DNA of 64,000 bases from Argopecten irradians (Eukaryota; Mollusca; Bivalvia; Pectinida; Pectinidae): contig NC_091136.1 of assembly GCF_041381155.1 (NCBI RefSeq), positions 48,970,284 to 49,034,283 of the forward strand, written 5' to 3'. The notes beneath the pieces are model-generated. The model worked only from the letters and a program-made list of their open reading frames with translations, was not told the DNA's origin and made no database searches. Below are positions 38,501 to 55,546 of this stretch, in pieces. Numbering within the stretch: the first letter of the stretch is position 1; every line of letters starts with the position of its first letter. The translations under genes and the position numbers were made by a program.

Positions 38501-41500
38501 TTTACACACATAATTACACCTATACAAAAAAACACCAAAAGATGTTTTAATGATTAACTGTGCAAGCTTTCAAGAGCTTTCAGATAAGTGAAAGATATCA
38601 TACAGATTATAATTCACACTCCTGTCATTTGATCATAGTTTGAAGGATTTGTGCAGTCAAAAATGACAATTTCAGTTATGCTGGAAATGGCTTTATTAGC
38701 ATGAGTAGAAATCTCTCCGTGCCAAGCGCCACCGGAATAACTTGTAAGCCGCCGATATCGAGGTCAAATTTTCTGACCACCCGATTATGCATATTTTCTA
38801 GCTCTAAACCATGTGACGTCATTTAAGTCCGTGGCTTATAGCTGTACTATAACTGATGTGCTATCACTTACATTGACGGTCACAGGAAAAGCCGATCAAC
38901 GATATTTTATGGTTATTTTTGAGTGAAGTTAATCGTACAATAACTTTGACTCGAAATACTCTAATTTATGCTCTAATAGCAGGTATCTTCGAGTAATTAT
39001 TAAAGAAAATCCACACAAAAACAAAAGTTTCGGATTTTGTGTCGAGGAGTTCAGTAGCTTTAATAAGATAATATTTTCCTGTAGTCTGTATATATATCTT
39101 TAATATATTGTGAATTGCTAAGTTTGTGATTGTAAAATGAAATTTTACGTAACAATTTAAGAAATCCTTGATTAAAGCATCAGCATTGAAGATGTAAAAG
39201 CAAATGGAAATAAAATATTACTGATCATACCTAGGAATATGTATTGCATATATACATATGTCATACACAGGTAAAACAATAATGGAAGTTGACTTATTCA
39301 GAAATAAAAATGGTTCTAAGAACTATTTCAACTAAAGGTTTAACCTTAAAAATTATTCCAGTCTAGTACTGTAATTACAGAATCGTGGCATATAGCAATC
39401 TTCCGTAATTTCTAAGGTATTAGTAAAAATTCTAAGCATGTATTTTCACCGTTTTGAATCTACATGTACATGTATAGTCATACAAGAAGGTTTACAACAT
39501 TACCACACTAAATATACTATCTAAATATCACTAAGTTTAATTTTAAAAAGGTACAAGATATTATATCTATTTATAATGCCTGTATATAAGCAATTTCATT
39601 TTTCATTTGAACACTATATTTGGTTACTTTTTGGATTATACGATAAATGATCATATATCATACTATCAAATCTCGGTATGATATACAAAAGGATCGACAA
39701 CGAGTATACTATTTTAAGGATTTAGTATAATTTTGAAATAATGAATTTAAATCTACACTTATACTGTAATTTAGAAACATATATCAGAAATATCATTGAT
39801 GTATTTCTGCTTTTTAGTAAACATTATGGACAAAGTTTCAAAGGCAACAATATCAATATACATATTATTTTCGGTATAAGCTAGTTCGGCACTAGCTGTT
39901 ACTCCAATATCACATAACTGATAACCGTCCACATTTTATTTTTACTCAAAAACTGTGTTGTGTTTGCATCATTATAGCAGAAGTTTGAGATAATGAATTT
40001 AAATCTACACTTATACTGTAATTTAGAAACATATATCAGAAATATCATTGATGTATTTCTGCTTTTTAGTAAACGTTATGGACAAAGTTTCAAAGGCACG
40101 GATTCTAGATATATTTATGTTAAAGTTTTGGATTTTACTCGTAAAAAGATAGTGTTACATTATACTATTTTTTTATTACACAGAAATTTACATTACATGC
40201 TATTTAAATCTCAGTCAAGACTGATCCGAACATCATATTGATATCGCTATCAAATTGGACTGATTATCTAATCTAAAGTTAGACATATGCTTGTTTGAAT
40301 GTTTAAAATGGTGTAAATGGAATGTTTTGAAACTGAAAATATCTACACCATAAATAACTAGAATAACCATTTACTCGAAAAACTCAAATTGTAGATCTAA
40401 CGTATATGTATATGTGCTGTATATAGATGTATAGTACTAGGCTTACCTTGTGTAGCCGCGGACTACTGAGACATCACAAGACCACGTGACTGCCTAGCTC
40501 ATTATCTCTAAACCGTAGTTGACACTACACGTAAATCACAACCAAAACCAACCGATAGCACTAAAACATAGGCGATTCGTTCGGTGGGACCTAATTTTTC
40601 ATTCATTCAAAGCAATATCCTGACGTATTATCAAAAAAAAAAATTGGCTGCACAAATCTTTTAAGTCTGCGACTTTAAGCACTAGTCTAATGCCCATGTC
40701 ATGATGATTAATAATTTTATGGCAGACTAGCCCAAACTGTAATGAACTACATGTAGTCCGATTGAACTAGTGACTCCCCACCCGATTATTATTGGTAAAT
40801 GCTATAATTACAAGAACGGTGGTCAATTGCATTTTTCAACACAGTTTGAGAGCATTCTGTATGCGATTATTACAGTCGAGATGGTTCACCCTTAATAACG
40901 ACAACAAAAGACAACAAGCAACAACACGTTAATATGCAGAAAAGTTAGTGACAACACAGGATATGTTATTCAAAACATTAAAATAAACATTTTTACCAAG
41001 TTTTATGAAGATTGGAGTAAAATGAAGACTTTATAGCAGTTTGAATGTTACAAGATCAGCAGCTGGATAGGTTGATATCGTGAAATTGTCACTAACTTTT
41101 CTACCTATTTAACGTGTTGTTGTTTGTTGTCGTTATTAAGGATAATACACCATTTTGTGACTGTTAATATGACTTTAATACCCATATTTTATTATACATA
41201 TGTATGTACGTGACTGTACTTTTTCATATTTACCATTTTCTTTTGGATCAAATGCATCTTTATCAAACATAAACAGCTGGTCATCCGATTTCTCAGCAAC
41301 AAGACCACTGAAAACAAAATCAAGACCATATGCTATATTGCAGATGACAGCATCATTTACAAAAAATTACACAACCAGCAAGACACACTACATTTACAAG
41401 AAGACCAACATGCAGCAGAACACTGGGCGCAGAATTGGCTCATGTCCTTCTACCCCGACAAATGCAACATTATTAGCATCACACCTACAGTTGGGAGCAA

Positions 41501-42705
41501 ACTAAACTTGGTATCTAGAGCATGTTGTAGTGCACATGTAGTGAACAACGTAGTGCACTAGACTAAACATTGTAGTGCACTATAGTTCACAATGATGTGA
41601 ACTCCAGTGCACTACAGTGTTAATGTAATAAAATACATACACAACTACACCCTGCTAAACATAATACACTAGAAATTGTACAGTCCAGCAAATACTTAGA
41701 CGTAACACTACAACACAACCTTTGCTGGGACAAACACATAAACAACATAACATCAAACGCAAACAAATCAATAGGCTTTCTGAAACGCAATTTAAAATAA
41801 ACTCACCACACATCATAGAACACGCATGCAAGGCACTTACACTACCCAAACTGAAATACTGCTCTTCCGTATGGGAACCCTACTGTGCCAATCAGATCAA
41901 ACAAAGCGAAAAAATACAGCGCAGAGCAGCATGATACATCCAAAATAGATACCACTACACAAGCTGCACTTACTGACATGATATACGAACTCAAACTACC
42001 ATCACTAGTACTCACACGCAGACTACAGTCAAGACTAACACTCTTGTTCAAAATCACAAGTCATAGTTAATACACTGTTCCTTATAAAAAAAAGACTGTA
42101 GAACTAGACATGTACACCCACACACATACCATTACATATCTACTACCAATGACACATACAAATACTACTTTTTTCCACATAAAATCACACAATGGAACCT
42201 CTTACCGGTAGCAGCAATACAGAGCACAACACTCGACAACTTCACGGCACACATTCCATACTGATACACAGTCCTTGAAGCCTTCACAACAAACTAAACT
42301 CCATACCTTTTATCTTAAGTTGCACAAAAACTAATAAAAAAAATCCTTAACCTCAGCACTGTACATAATATTTCACACGTCCCTACGTCACTATTGACAG
42401 CTTGATCTTAGAACAAGAAGAAGAAGATAAGACATATTTTCTTTATTGCAAAATATTGATGTGCCAACAGAGGACAACCAATATCAATAAATTACGTTAT
42501 ATTGCACAACTCTGACAACAGTCTGGGCACTGATTATGATAAACAACATTTCTAAAAGGAAATGGCCTTTCAAATCTTACCCTGTTCTTTCTTGCATTCG
42601 TTCGTCCTCTAAGACTTCTTCCACTTCTGATATATCGATTGCCTTCCATGCTTTCTTCTTGTTTTTCCCCAGTCTGTTTTTCCTGACTGGCACGTTGGAA
42701 GCCAT
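26550..42705 (-). CDS. NOP53: NOP53 (GLTSCR2) ribosome biogenesis factor, complete, 13 exons
   Basis: Nucleolar 60S assembly factor; in known species it helps place the 5S particle and recruits the MTR4-exosome for 5.8S processing. Exons in order of transcription: 42705-42581, 41307-41234, 38348-38261, 37853-37669, 35881-35814, 35639-35544, 35289-35179, 34838-34674, 34429-34374, 33987-33868, 33504-33438, 26808-26732, 26610-26550. They total 1293 nt, 430 residues plus TAA; human is 478. Recognised segments: N-terminal NKKKAWKAID and ERTGGL; LFMFD at 53-57, fitting the arch-interacting motif of NOP53; FDLWET; GASYNPSYDDHQ; a long Lys/Glu/Arg-rich helical stretch; RKLGKIKF; and the C-terminal block LLVDRFKSLQKRNVIEPR followed by KKRKYKPKVF. 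The ATG at 42705 gives the best match to the family N terminus. The intron 26809-33437 holds about 5 kb of mobile elements. The start lies 138 bp from PTGR2. Confidence 0.95.
27476..28690 (-). mobile_element. Family B element, 5'-truncated, with nested insertion
   Basis: Reading from the plus strand it starts aaggcccatgggcctt-aatggtcatctgac, which is the 3' end of family B. Core units with gaccttgaatgaag and aaggtcattcatttgaac follow. The sequence departs from the family near 28690, where the 5' simple repeat and hairpin should come, so the 5' end is missing. It is interrupted by 27795-28305. Confidence 0.75.
27795..28305. mobile_element. Insertion with 8-bp target duplication (hAT-like MITE)
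   Basis: A 511 bp block inside a family B core unit is flanked by a perfect direct repeat ttggtaac at 27787-27794 and 28306-28313. Ends read taaaggtgagtat and, from the other side, ataggagtgtaacaa, loosely inverted. An 8-bp duplication is what hAT transposases make. No transposase is encoded. Confidence 0.7.
28691..29049. other. Spacer without recognised feature
   Basis: Unassigned sequence between two minus-strand elements. Short open frames cross it but show no family similarity I recognise. Confidence 0.4.
29050..30399 (-). mobile_element. Composite hairpin-ended element, family C, near complete
   Basis: On the minus strand it starts with the intact hairpin agcccaccatc-atta-gatggtgggct (30399-30372). 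A CCGTCCGTCC-type run follows, then about seven core units of ~170 bp with gctatttctc, aagtactgaagggat and gccatcttggattttg. It ends gggcgccaagatccctctgggatctcttg at 29050. Cores near 29540 and 29690 are almost identical to each other. Confidence 0.82.
30410..32895 (-). mobile_element. Composite hairpin-ended element, family B, with internal insertion
   Basis: The 5' end at 32895 (minus strand) is the hairpin aggtcatctgacccgaagggtcaggatgacct. It is followed by a CGTCCGTCGTCG run and ~146 bp cores with nuclear-receptor-type half-sites. It ends ccttaaggtccatgggcctcttg at 30410. The block 30940-31734 is foreign, and the ~100 bp left of the block are repeated to its right. The next element on the same strand (family C) starts ten bases after its end. 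Confidence 0.82.
30940..31734. mobile_element. Unclassified insertion inside family B element
   Basis: Sequence unlike the surrounding cores. Both ends carry cgggt-type motifs next to seven As or Ts (cgggtgatcaccc then aaaaaaacgggtg; aaaaaaacgggtcaacccgg). After it, the 3' part of family B (acggtcatctgactatttgc) starts again, copying 30430 onward. A TIR element or a junction between two copies are both possible. Confidence 0.5.
36229..37604. mobile_element. 1.4-kb element with long terminal inverted repeats in NOP53 intron 4
   Basis: Ends tttacacccggtccacccc and ggggtggaccgggtgtaaa are perfect inverted repeats. Complementarity resumes inside the arms, with actgtcgccaaatccacag at about 36380 against ctgtggatttggcgacag at about 37474. 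Arms are about 135-180 bp. No transposase frame was seen in the 1.06 kb between. The target duplication is not clear because the outermost bases are A/T. Confidence 0.8.
39732..39846. repeat. 115-bp direct repeat, copy 1
   Basis: Nearly identical to 39984-40098 (two or three differences), with a spacing of 252 bp. Contains ctacacttatactgtaattt and gatgtatttctgctttttag. Lies in NOP53 intron 2. Confidence 0.92.
39984..40098. repeat. 115-bp direct repeat, copy 2
   Basis: Second copy of 39732-39846. The sequence between the copies is unrelated to them. Confidence 0.92.
40871..41165. mobile_element. MITE-like element with ~80-bp inverted repeats
   Basis: Left arm tacagtc ... ccttaataacgacaac ... 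aaaagttagtgacaa (to about 40955). Right arm ttgtcactaactttt ... gtcgttattaagg ... gactgtta (from about 41086). A short internal region lies between. It sits just upstream of NOP53 exon 2 on the genomic strand. Confidence 0.8.
41327..42420 (+). pseudogene. LINE-type reverse transcriptase remnant
   Basis: One frame from about 41340 reads ICYIADDSIIYK, the catalytic Asp-Asp box of a non-LTR retrotransposon reverse transcriptase, then LHLQEDQHAAEHWAQNW and PDKCNIISIT. After an interruption (41521-41640) the homology resumes with YLDVTLQHNLCWDKHI, GFLKRNLK, LPKLKYCSSVWEPY and EKIQRRAA in shifting frames. Stops and frameshifts show it is dead. The order fits jockey/RTE-like LINEs. It is 5'-truncated and sits in NOP53 intron 1, antisense to that gene. 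An AAG-rich end near 42412 may be its tail. Confidence 0.85.
41521..41640. repeat. TAGTGCAC-rich cluster interrupting the LINE remnant
   Basis: Contains gtagtgcac three times and the inverse cagtgcactac, plus palindromes such as gtgcac. It splits the reverse-transcriptase homology, so it arose after LINE insertion by insertion or local expansion. Confidence 0.6.
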
Positions 42706-42843
42706 GCTTGTTAAAAGGGTCGATAGAACGCTTGTCAAAAGAGTTTTTGGGCACGATCATTCAAGTCTCCAAATGACCTCGATTTTTCAGTTTCGAGTTA
42801 TCTGCCCTTAGATTGTAAAGTGAAAGTAGAAGTAAAAGGCAAA
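42706..42843. promoter_or_regulatory. Putative bidirectional promoter between NOP53 and PTGR2
   Basis: The start codons of the divergent genes NOP53 (42705, minus) and PTGR2 (42844, plus) are separated by 138 bp. Both starts are supported by conserved N-terminal protein sequence, so this interval must hold both 5' UTRs and at least core promoter elements, unless untranslated first exons exist elsewhere. No TATA box is evident. A GAGTTATCTGCCCTT motif at about 42797 also occurs at about 10675 and 23209, close to other repeats, so it may be repeat-derived. Transcription start sites cannot be read from sequence alone. Confidence 0.6.
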
Positions 42844-51108
<8,265 letters not shown>

Positions 51109-51322
51109 CAAATATAAATACATTTTGTATACAGGAAAACAAATTGTGTGTTGGACAGCCACAGATGTATTACATTAATCTTCCCTGTATCAGTGATTGG
51201 ATCAGGGGAAACGACATAGTCAATTATAGTAACACTGACTTATTGAAACAATCATGGTGGATACGTGTGCTGGGAATACAGGTTGATAGATATAGGTTCC
51301 ATTGACATGCTCTTTAGTATTG
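51109..51322 (+). other. PTGR2 3' UTR start
   Basis: Sequence after the PTGR2 stop, no other feature seen. No AATAAA directly after the stop; an AATAAA at about 52046 is the nearest clear one, beyond the MITE at 51323. Confidence 0.4.
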
Positions 51323-51482
51323 ACAGTCAAACCTGCCTTTGTGACCACCTCTCTATAATGACCACCTTCTTGAAAGGTCACTTTCTCAAGGTCCTAAACA
51401 GTCAATTTCACCACAATTTGCCCTGTGTATAAAGACCATTTTCCTTTGTCTCTTTGGTGGATTTATAGGTAGGTTTGACTGT
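51323..51482. mobile_element. 160-bp MITE with terminal inverted repeats
   Basis: Ends acagtcaaacctgcctttg and (inverse) acagtcaaacctacctata. The interior has gtgtataaagacc. Lies in the PTGR2 3' region. The cagtcaaacct termini resemble Tc1/mariner-class MITEs. Confidence 0.75.
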
Positions 51483-52086
51483 ACACAGTATGGCTATGCA
51501 TGTCCATATGATATACAGTATAACCCCTCTAACTCGAACCCTCAAATACCCCCTATTCGTCGAGCTGGTCACACGGTCCCGACCGAGTCATTATATAATC
51601 TATGTAAAAAAAAAACCGGATAGCTCGAACAGCTATTCGCCCAATACCCTTCATTCCTCAAACAGACAAATGTCCCCGTTTCATCAAATACATGTACATA
51701 GTATTTACCTATGTATTTGTCGAACAGGTGTTCCGCCGGCCCTTGAGATATCTGTGTACATCCGCTATGCACAGGTTCCAACTGTGCACGTGAAACCGGA
51801 AGTCACTTTCTTATACCGTTTAGTGATTTAGTGACACCAACCTTTTAAAAAATAAGAGATACCTATCAGCGATGTTCTTCTGTAAATTAACAACAGTGAC
51901 ATTAAACAGTGATAAACACATTCGTTTTGTGTAAATTTCAAGCGGCGTATCATACAAACTCTTGCCTCGGCACGGTATTCTATGCATTTGATTGACTTTG
52001 GAAACTTCCGGAACAATACAATGCAATTCAGGTTTATATAGTCAATAAAAGAAAGTGTCGAAACAGATAACTTTTAGTACATTTTT

Positions 52087-54317
52087 AGGTCATCTGACCC
52101 GAAGGGTCAGGATGACCTATAGTCATCATGTTTCGTCCGTCGTCGTGCGCCGTGCGCCGTGCGCCGTGCGCCGTCCGCCGTGCGTTAACTTTTCACATTT
52201 TGAACTTCTTCTCAAGTTTGACCAGTGGGATTGAGCTGAAACTTACCTGAAATGATCCTGAGATGGTCCCGACAAAGTGTTGTTATTTTTCGGGTCGATC
52301 CGAAATCCAAGATGGTCCCGACAAAGTGTTGTTATTTTTCGGGTCGATCCGAAATCCAAGATGGCCGCCACAGGCGCCATCTTGAAAACACATTTTGAAC
52401 TTCTTCTCAAGTTCTACCGGTGCGATTTGGCTGAAACTTGCATGAAATGATCCTGACATGGTCCCGACAAAGTGTTGTTATTTTTCGGGTCGATCCGAAA
52501 TCCAAGATGGCCGCCACAGCCGCCATCTTGAAAACACATTTTAAACTTCTTCTCAAGTTCTACCGGTGCGATTTGGCTGAAACTTGCATGAAATGATCCT
52601 GACATGGTCCCGACAAAGTGTTGTTATTTTTCGGGTCGATCCGAAATCCAAGATGGCCGCCACAGGCGCCATCTTGAAAACACATTTTGAACTTCTTCTC
52701 AAGTTCTACCGGTGCGATTTGGCTGAAACTTGCATGAAATGATCCTGACATGGTCCCGACAAAGTGTTGTTATTTTTCGGGTCGATCCGAAATCCAAGAT
52801 GGCCGCCACAGCCGCCATCTTGAAAACACATTTTAAACTTCTTCTCAAGTTCTACCGGTGCGATTTGGCTGAAACTTGCATGAAATGATCCTGACATGGT
52901 CCCGACAAAGTGTTGTTATTATTCGGGTCGATCCGAAATCCAAGATGGCCGCCACAGGCGCCATCTTGAAAACACATTTTGAACTTTCTCAAGTTCTACC
53001 AGTGCGATTTCGCTGAAACTTGCATGAAATGATCCTGACATGGTCCCGACAAAGTGTTGTTATTTTTCGGGTCGATCCGAAATCCAAGATGGCCGCCAAA
53101 GCCGCCATCTTGAAAATACATTTTGAACTTCTTCTCAAGTTCTACCAGTGCGATTAGGCTGAAACTGGCATGAAATGATCCTGACATGGTCCCGACAAAG
53201 TGTTGTTATTTTTCGGGTCGATCCGAAATCCAAGATGGCCGCCAAAGCCGCCATCTTGAAAACACATTTTGAACTTCTTCTCAAGTTCTACCGGTGCGAT
53301 TAGGCTGAAACTTGCATGAAATGATCCTGACATGGTCCCGACAAAGTGTTGTTATTTTTCGGGTCGATCCGAAATCCAAGATGGCCGCCAAAGCCGCCAT
53401 CTTGAAAACACATTTTGAACTTCTTCTCAAGTTCTACCGGTGCGATTAGGCTGAAACTTGCATGAAATGATCCTGACATGGTCCCGACAAAGTGTTGTTA
53501 TTTTTCGGGTAGATTTGAAATCCAAGATGGCCGCCAAAGCCGCCATCTTGAAGACACATTTTGAACTTCTTCTCAAGTTCTACCGGTGCGATTTGACTGA
53601 AACTTGCATGAAATGATCCTGATATGGTCCCGACAAAGTGTTGTTATTTTTCGGGTCGATCCGAAATCCAAGATGGCCGCCACAGCCGCCATCTTGAAAA
53701 CACATTTTGAACTTCTTCTCAAGTTCTACCGGTGCGATTTGACTGAAACTTGCATGAAATGATCCTGACATGGTCCCGACAAAGTGTTGTTATTTTTCGG
53801 GTCGATCCGAAATCCAAGATGGCCGCCACAGCCGCCATCTTGAAAACACATTTTGAACTTCTTCTCAAGTTCTACCGGTGCGATTTGACTGAAACTTGCA
53901 TGAAATGATCCTGACATGGTCCCGACAAAGTGTTGTTATTTTTCAGGTCGATCCGAAATCCAAGATGGCCGCCACAGCCGCCATCTTGAAAACACATTTT
54001 GAACTTCTTCTCAAGTTCTACCGGTGCGATTTGGCTGAAACTTGCATGAAATGATCCTGACATGGTCCCGACAAAGTGTTGTTATTTTTCCGGTCGATCC
54101 GAAATCCAAGATGGCCGCCACAGCCGCCATCTTGAAAACACATTTTGAACTTCTTCTCAAGTTCTACCGTTGCGATTTGGCTGAAACTTGCATGAAATGA
54201 TCCTGACATAGGCCAGACAAAGTATTGTTACATCTCTGGTTGATCACAAATCGAAGATGGCTACCATGCCACTATATCTAATTAATTTCCTATATGTTAA
54301 GGCCCTTGGGCCTCTTG
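52087..54317 (+). mobile_element. Composite hairpin-ended element, family B ends with 146-bp YY1-motif core array
   Basis: 5' hairpin aggtcatctgacccgaagggtcaggatgacct, then a CGCCGTGCGCCGTG run. About fourteen highly uniform 146 bp units follow, to about 54210. Each has ccaagatggccgcc, a 3-4 base spacer and an inverse gccatcttg, followed by aacttcttctcaagttctac and tgatcctgacatggtc. The 3' end is gttaaggcccttgggcctcttg at 54317. The repeat gives antisense open frames of 63 residues that overlap every 146 bp and are artefacts. Confidence 0.88.
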
Positions 54318-54447
54318 TTTGAAATAAAATTTGTTGAAAGAAATTGAAAATGATCCTGACATGGTCCTGACAAAGTAACACCATATATAATTAATTTTAC
54401 TATTGCCAAGGTAGTCAGATGACCGTTAAGGCCCTTTGGGCCTCTTG
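54318..54447 (+). mobile_element. Second 3' end of the same family, joined head to tail
   Basis: Starts with 30-40 bp of unrelated or diverged sequence. Then come tgatcctgacatggtcctga (a core fragment) and a full 3' end, gtcagatgaccgttaaggccctttgggcctcttg. It has no 5' end of its own. Confidence 0.7.
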
Positions 54448-54450
54448 TTT

Positions 54451-54531
54451 AGGTCATCTGACCTGATGACCTATAGTCATCATGTTTCGTCCGTCGTCGT
54501 CCACCGTCCACCGTCCACCGTCCGCCTCTTG
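54451..54531 (+). mobile_element. 81-bp mini-element: 5' end fused to CCTCTTG
   Basis: Begins three Ts after the end of the previous element: aggtcatctgacc-tgatgacct, then tagtcatcatgtttcgtccg, a ccaccgtccaccgtcc run, and directly cctcttgttt. It holds the 5' hairpin (shortened), the simple repeat and the final bases of the 3' end, with no core array and no 3' hairpin. Confidence 0.75.
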
Positions 54532-55429
54532 TTTAATATATTATTCAATTTATTTCACATCATCCTAGGTCTAAGGTGTACATTATACTATCGCTTACTA
54601 AACCCTGTGACCATAGACAGCAATTAATAAAAAAAATATATATATTGCTGCAGTTCTAATTAATATTTATAAAATTAGACAGCTTTGCATGAGAGAAACA
54701 GAATAAAAAAAACACATTATAAAATATCAGTCTGAGCTCTAGATCCAATGTACCCCAGAAAGGCGTTCAAGCATGACACCATGGGCACGTGCACAAAGAC
54801 TGGACCGTGTTCTAGCGGACGACTATTTTGAACAATGAAACAAGTTATTGTGTCAATATCAATATGATAATAAACACACTTTTATGTAACAAAGAACTTC
54901 AAAGTAATTTCACATTTTAAGTTCTGATGGCGTAAAGGAAAGTATTTATTACAATGCACCAAGGGCGTAAACCATCTCCTTGCAAAAGTCCCAAGGATAA
55001 TGGCGAAAGTGCTACTTACACCTGTTGCAGAGGATGATTTCATATAGCGGAAATTAAGGTTAGGAAGTATTTAGCGAGCACTAACAGACATATTTCTAGT
55101 TTCAACTTGATATGCTATCAATAAAACACTTGAATAAAGAAATCCAAAATGCTGAAAGATGGGGTAAAAAAATCTCATTGCCATGCATTGTCATAGTTTG
55201 AGACCGGACATTTTGACAGTCGATCGTGACCAACCTCAGATGAGTCGAATACTCCATATTCCTCAAACTATTGACCTGGTCCCCTGCTATTCGAGATACA
55301 CAGGTTTTACTCTAGTATTTGATGAACACTCAAACACAAACTGTATTTGTTTCCATATTTATTAATTTTGTGAACATGTTTTTATCATATTTTTGACATA
55401 CAATAGATTTTTATAAATATTGGAATATA

Positions 55430-55546
55430 AGACTCTTTCATATGTGGATATGAAGGATAGGGATATTCTACCCAAGGATTTTACAACATTTTGTGATCCC
55501 GAGGGTAGAATATCTCTATCCTTCATATCCACTTATGGAAGAGTAC
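55430..55546. repeat. Inverted repeat with ~44-bp arms
   Basis: Arms 55430-55473 and 55503-55546 share gtggatatgaaggatag and gatattctaccc in opposite orientation, with about five mismatches. The 29 nt loop is at 55474-55502. No coding capacity. Confidence 0.88.

Noticed and set aside
42497-42760. 87-residue minus-strand frame overlapping NOP53 exon 1
   Set aside because: It is a shifted frame. The frame starting at 42705 matches NOP53 and splices correctly at 42581.
42706-42843. TATA-driven separate promoters for NOP53 and PTGR2
   Set aside because: No convincing TATA box, and 138 bp leaves little room for two independent promoters.
51569-51831. Overlapping frames on both strands near 51475-51831
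   Set aside because: No conserved domain. The region looks like a degenerate DNA-transposon end.
52414-54209. Series of near-identical 63-residue antisense open frames, one per 146 bp
   Set aside because: They overlap, follow the satellite period, have different phases from unit to unit (146 is not a multiple of three), and match no protein family. They are products of the tandem array.
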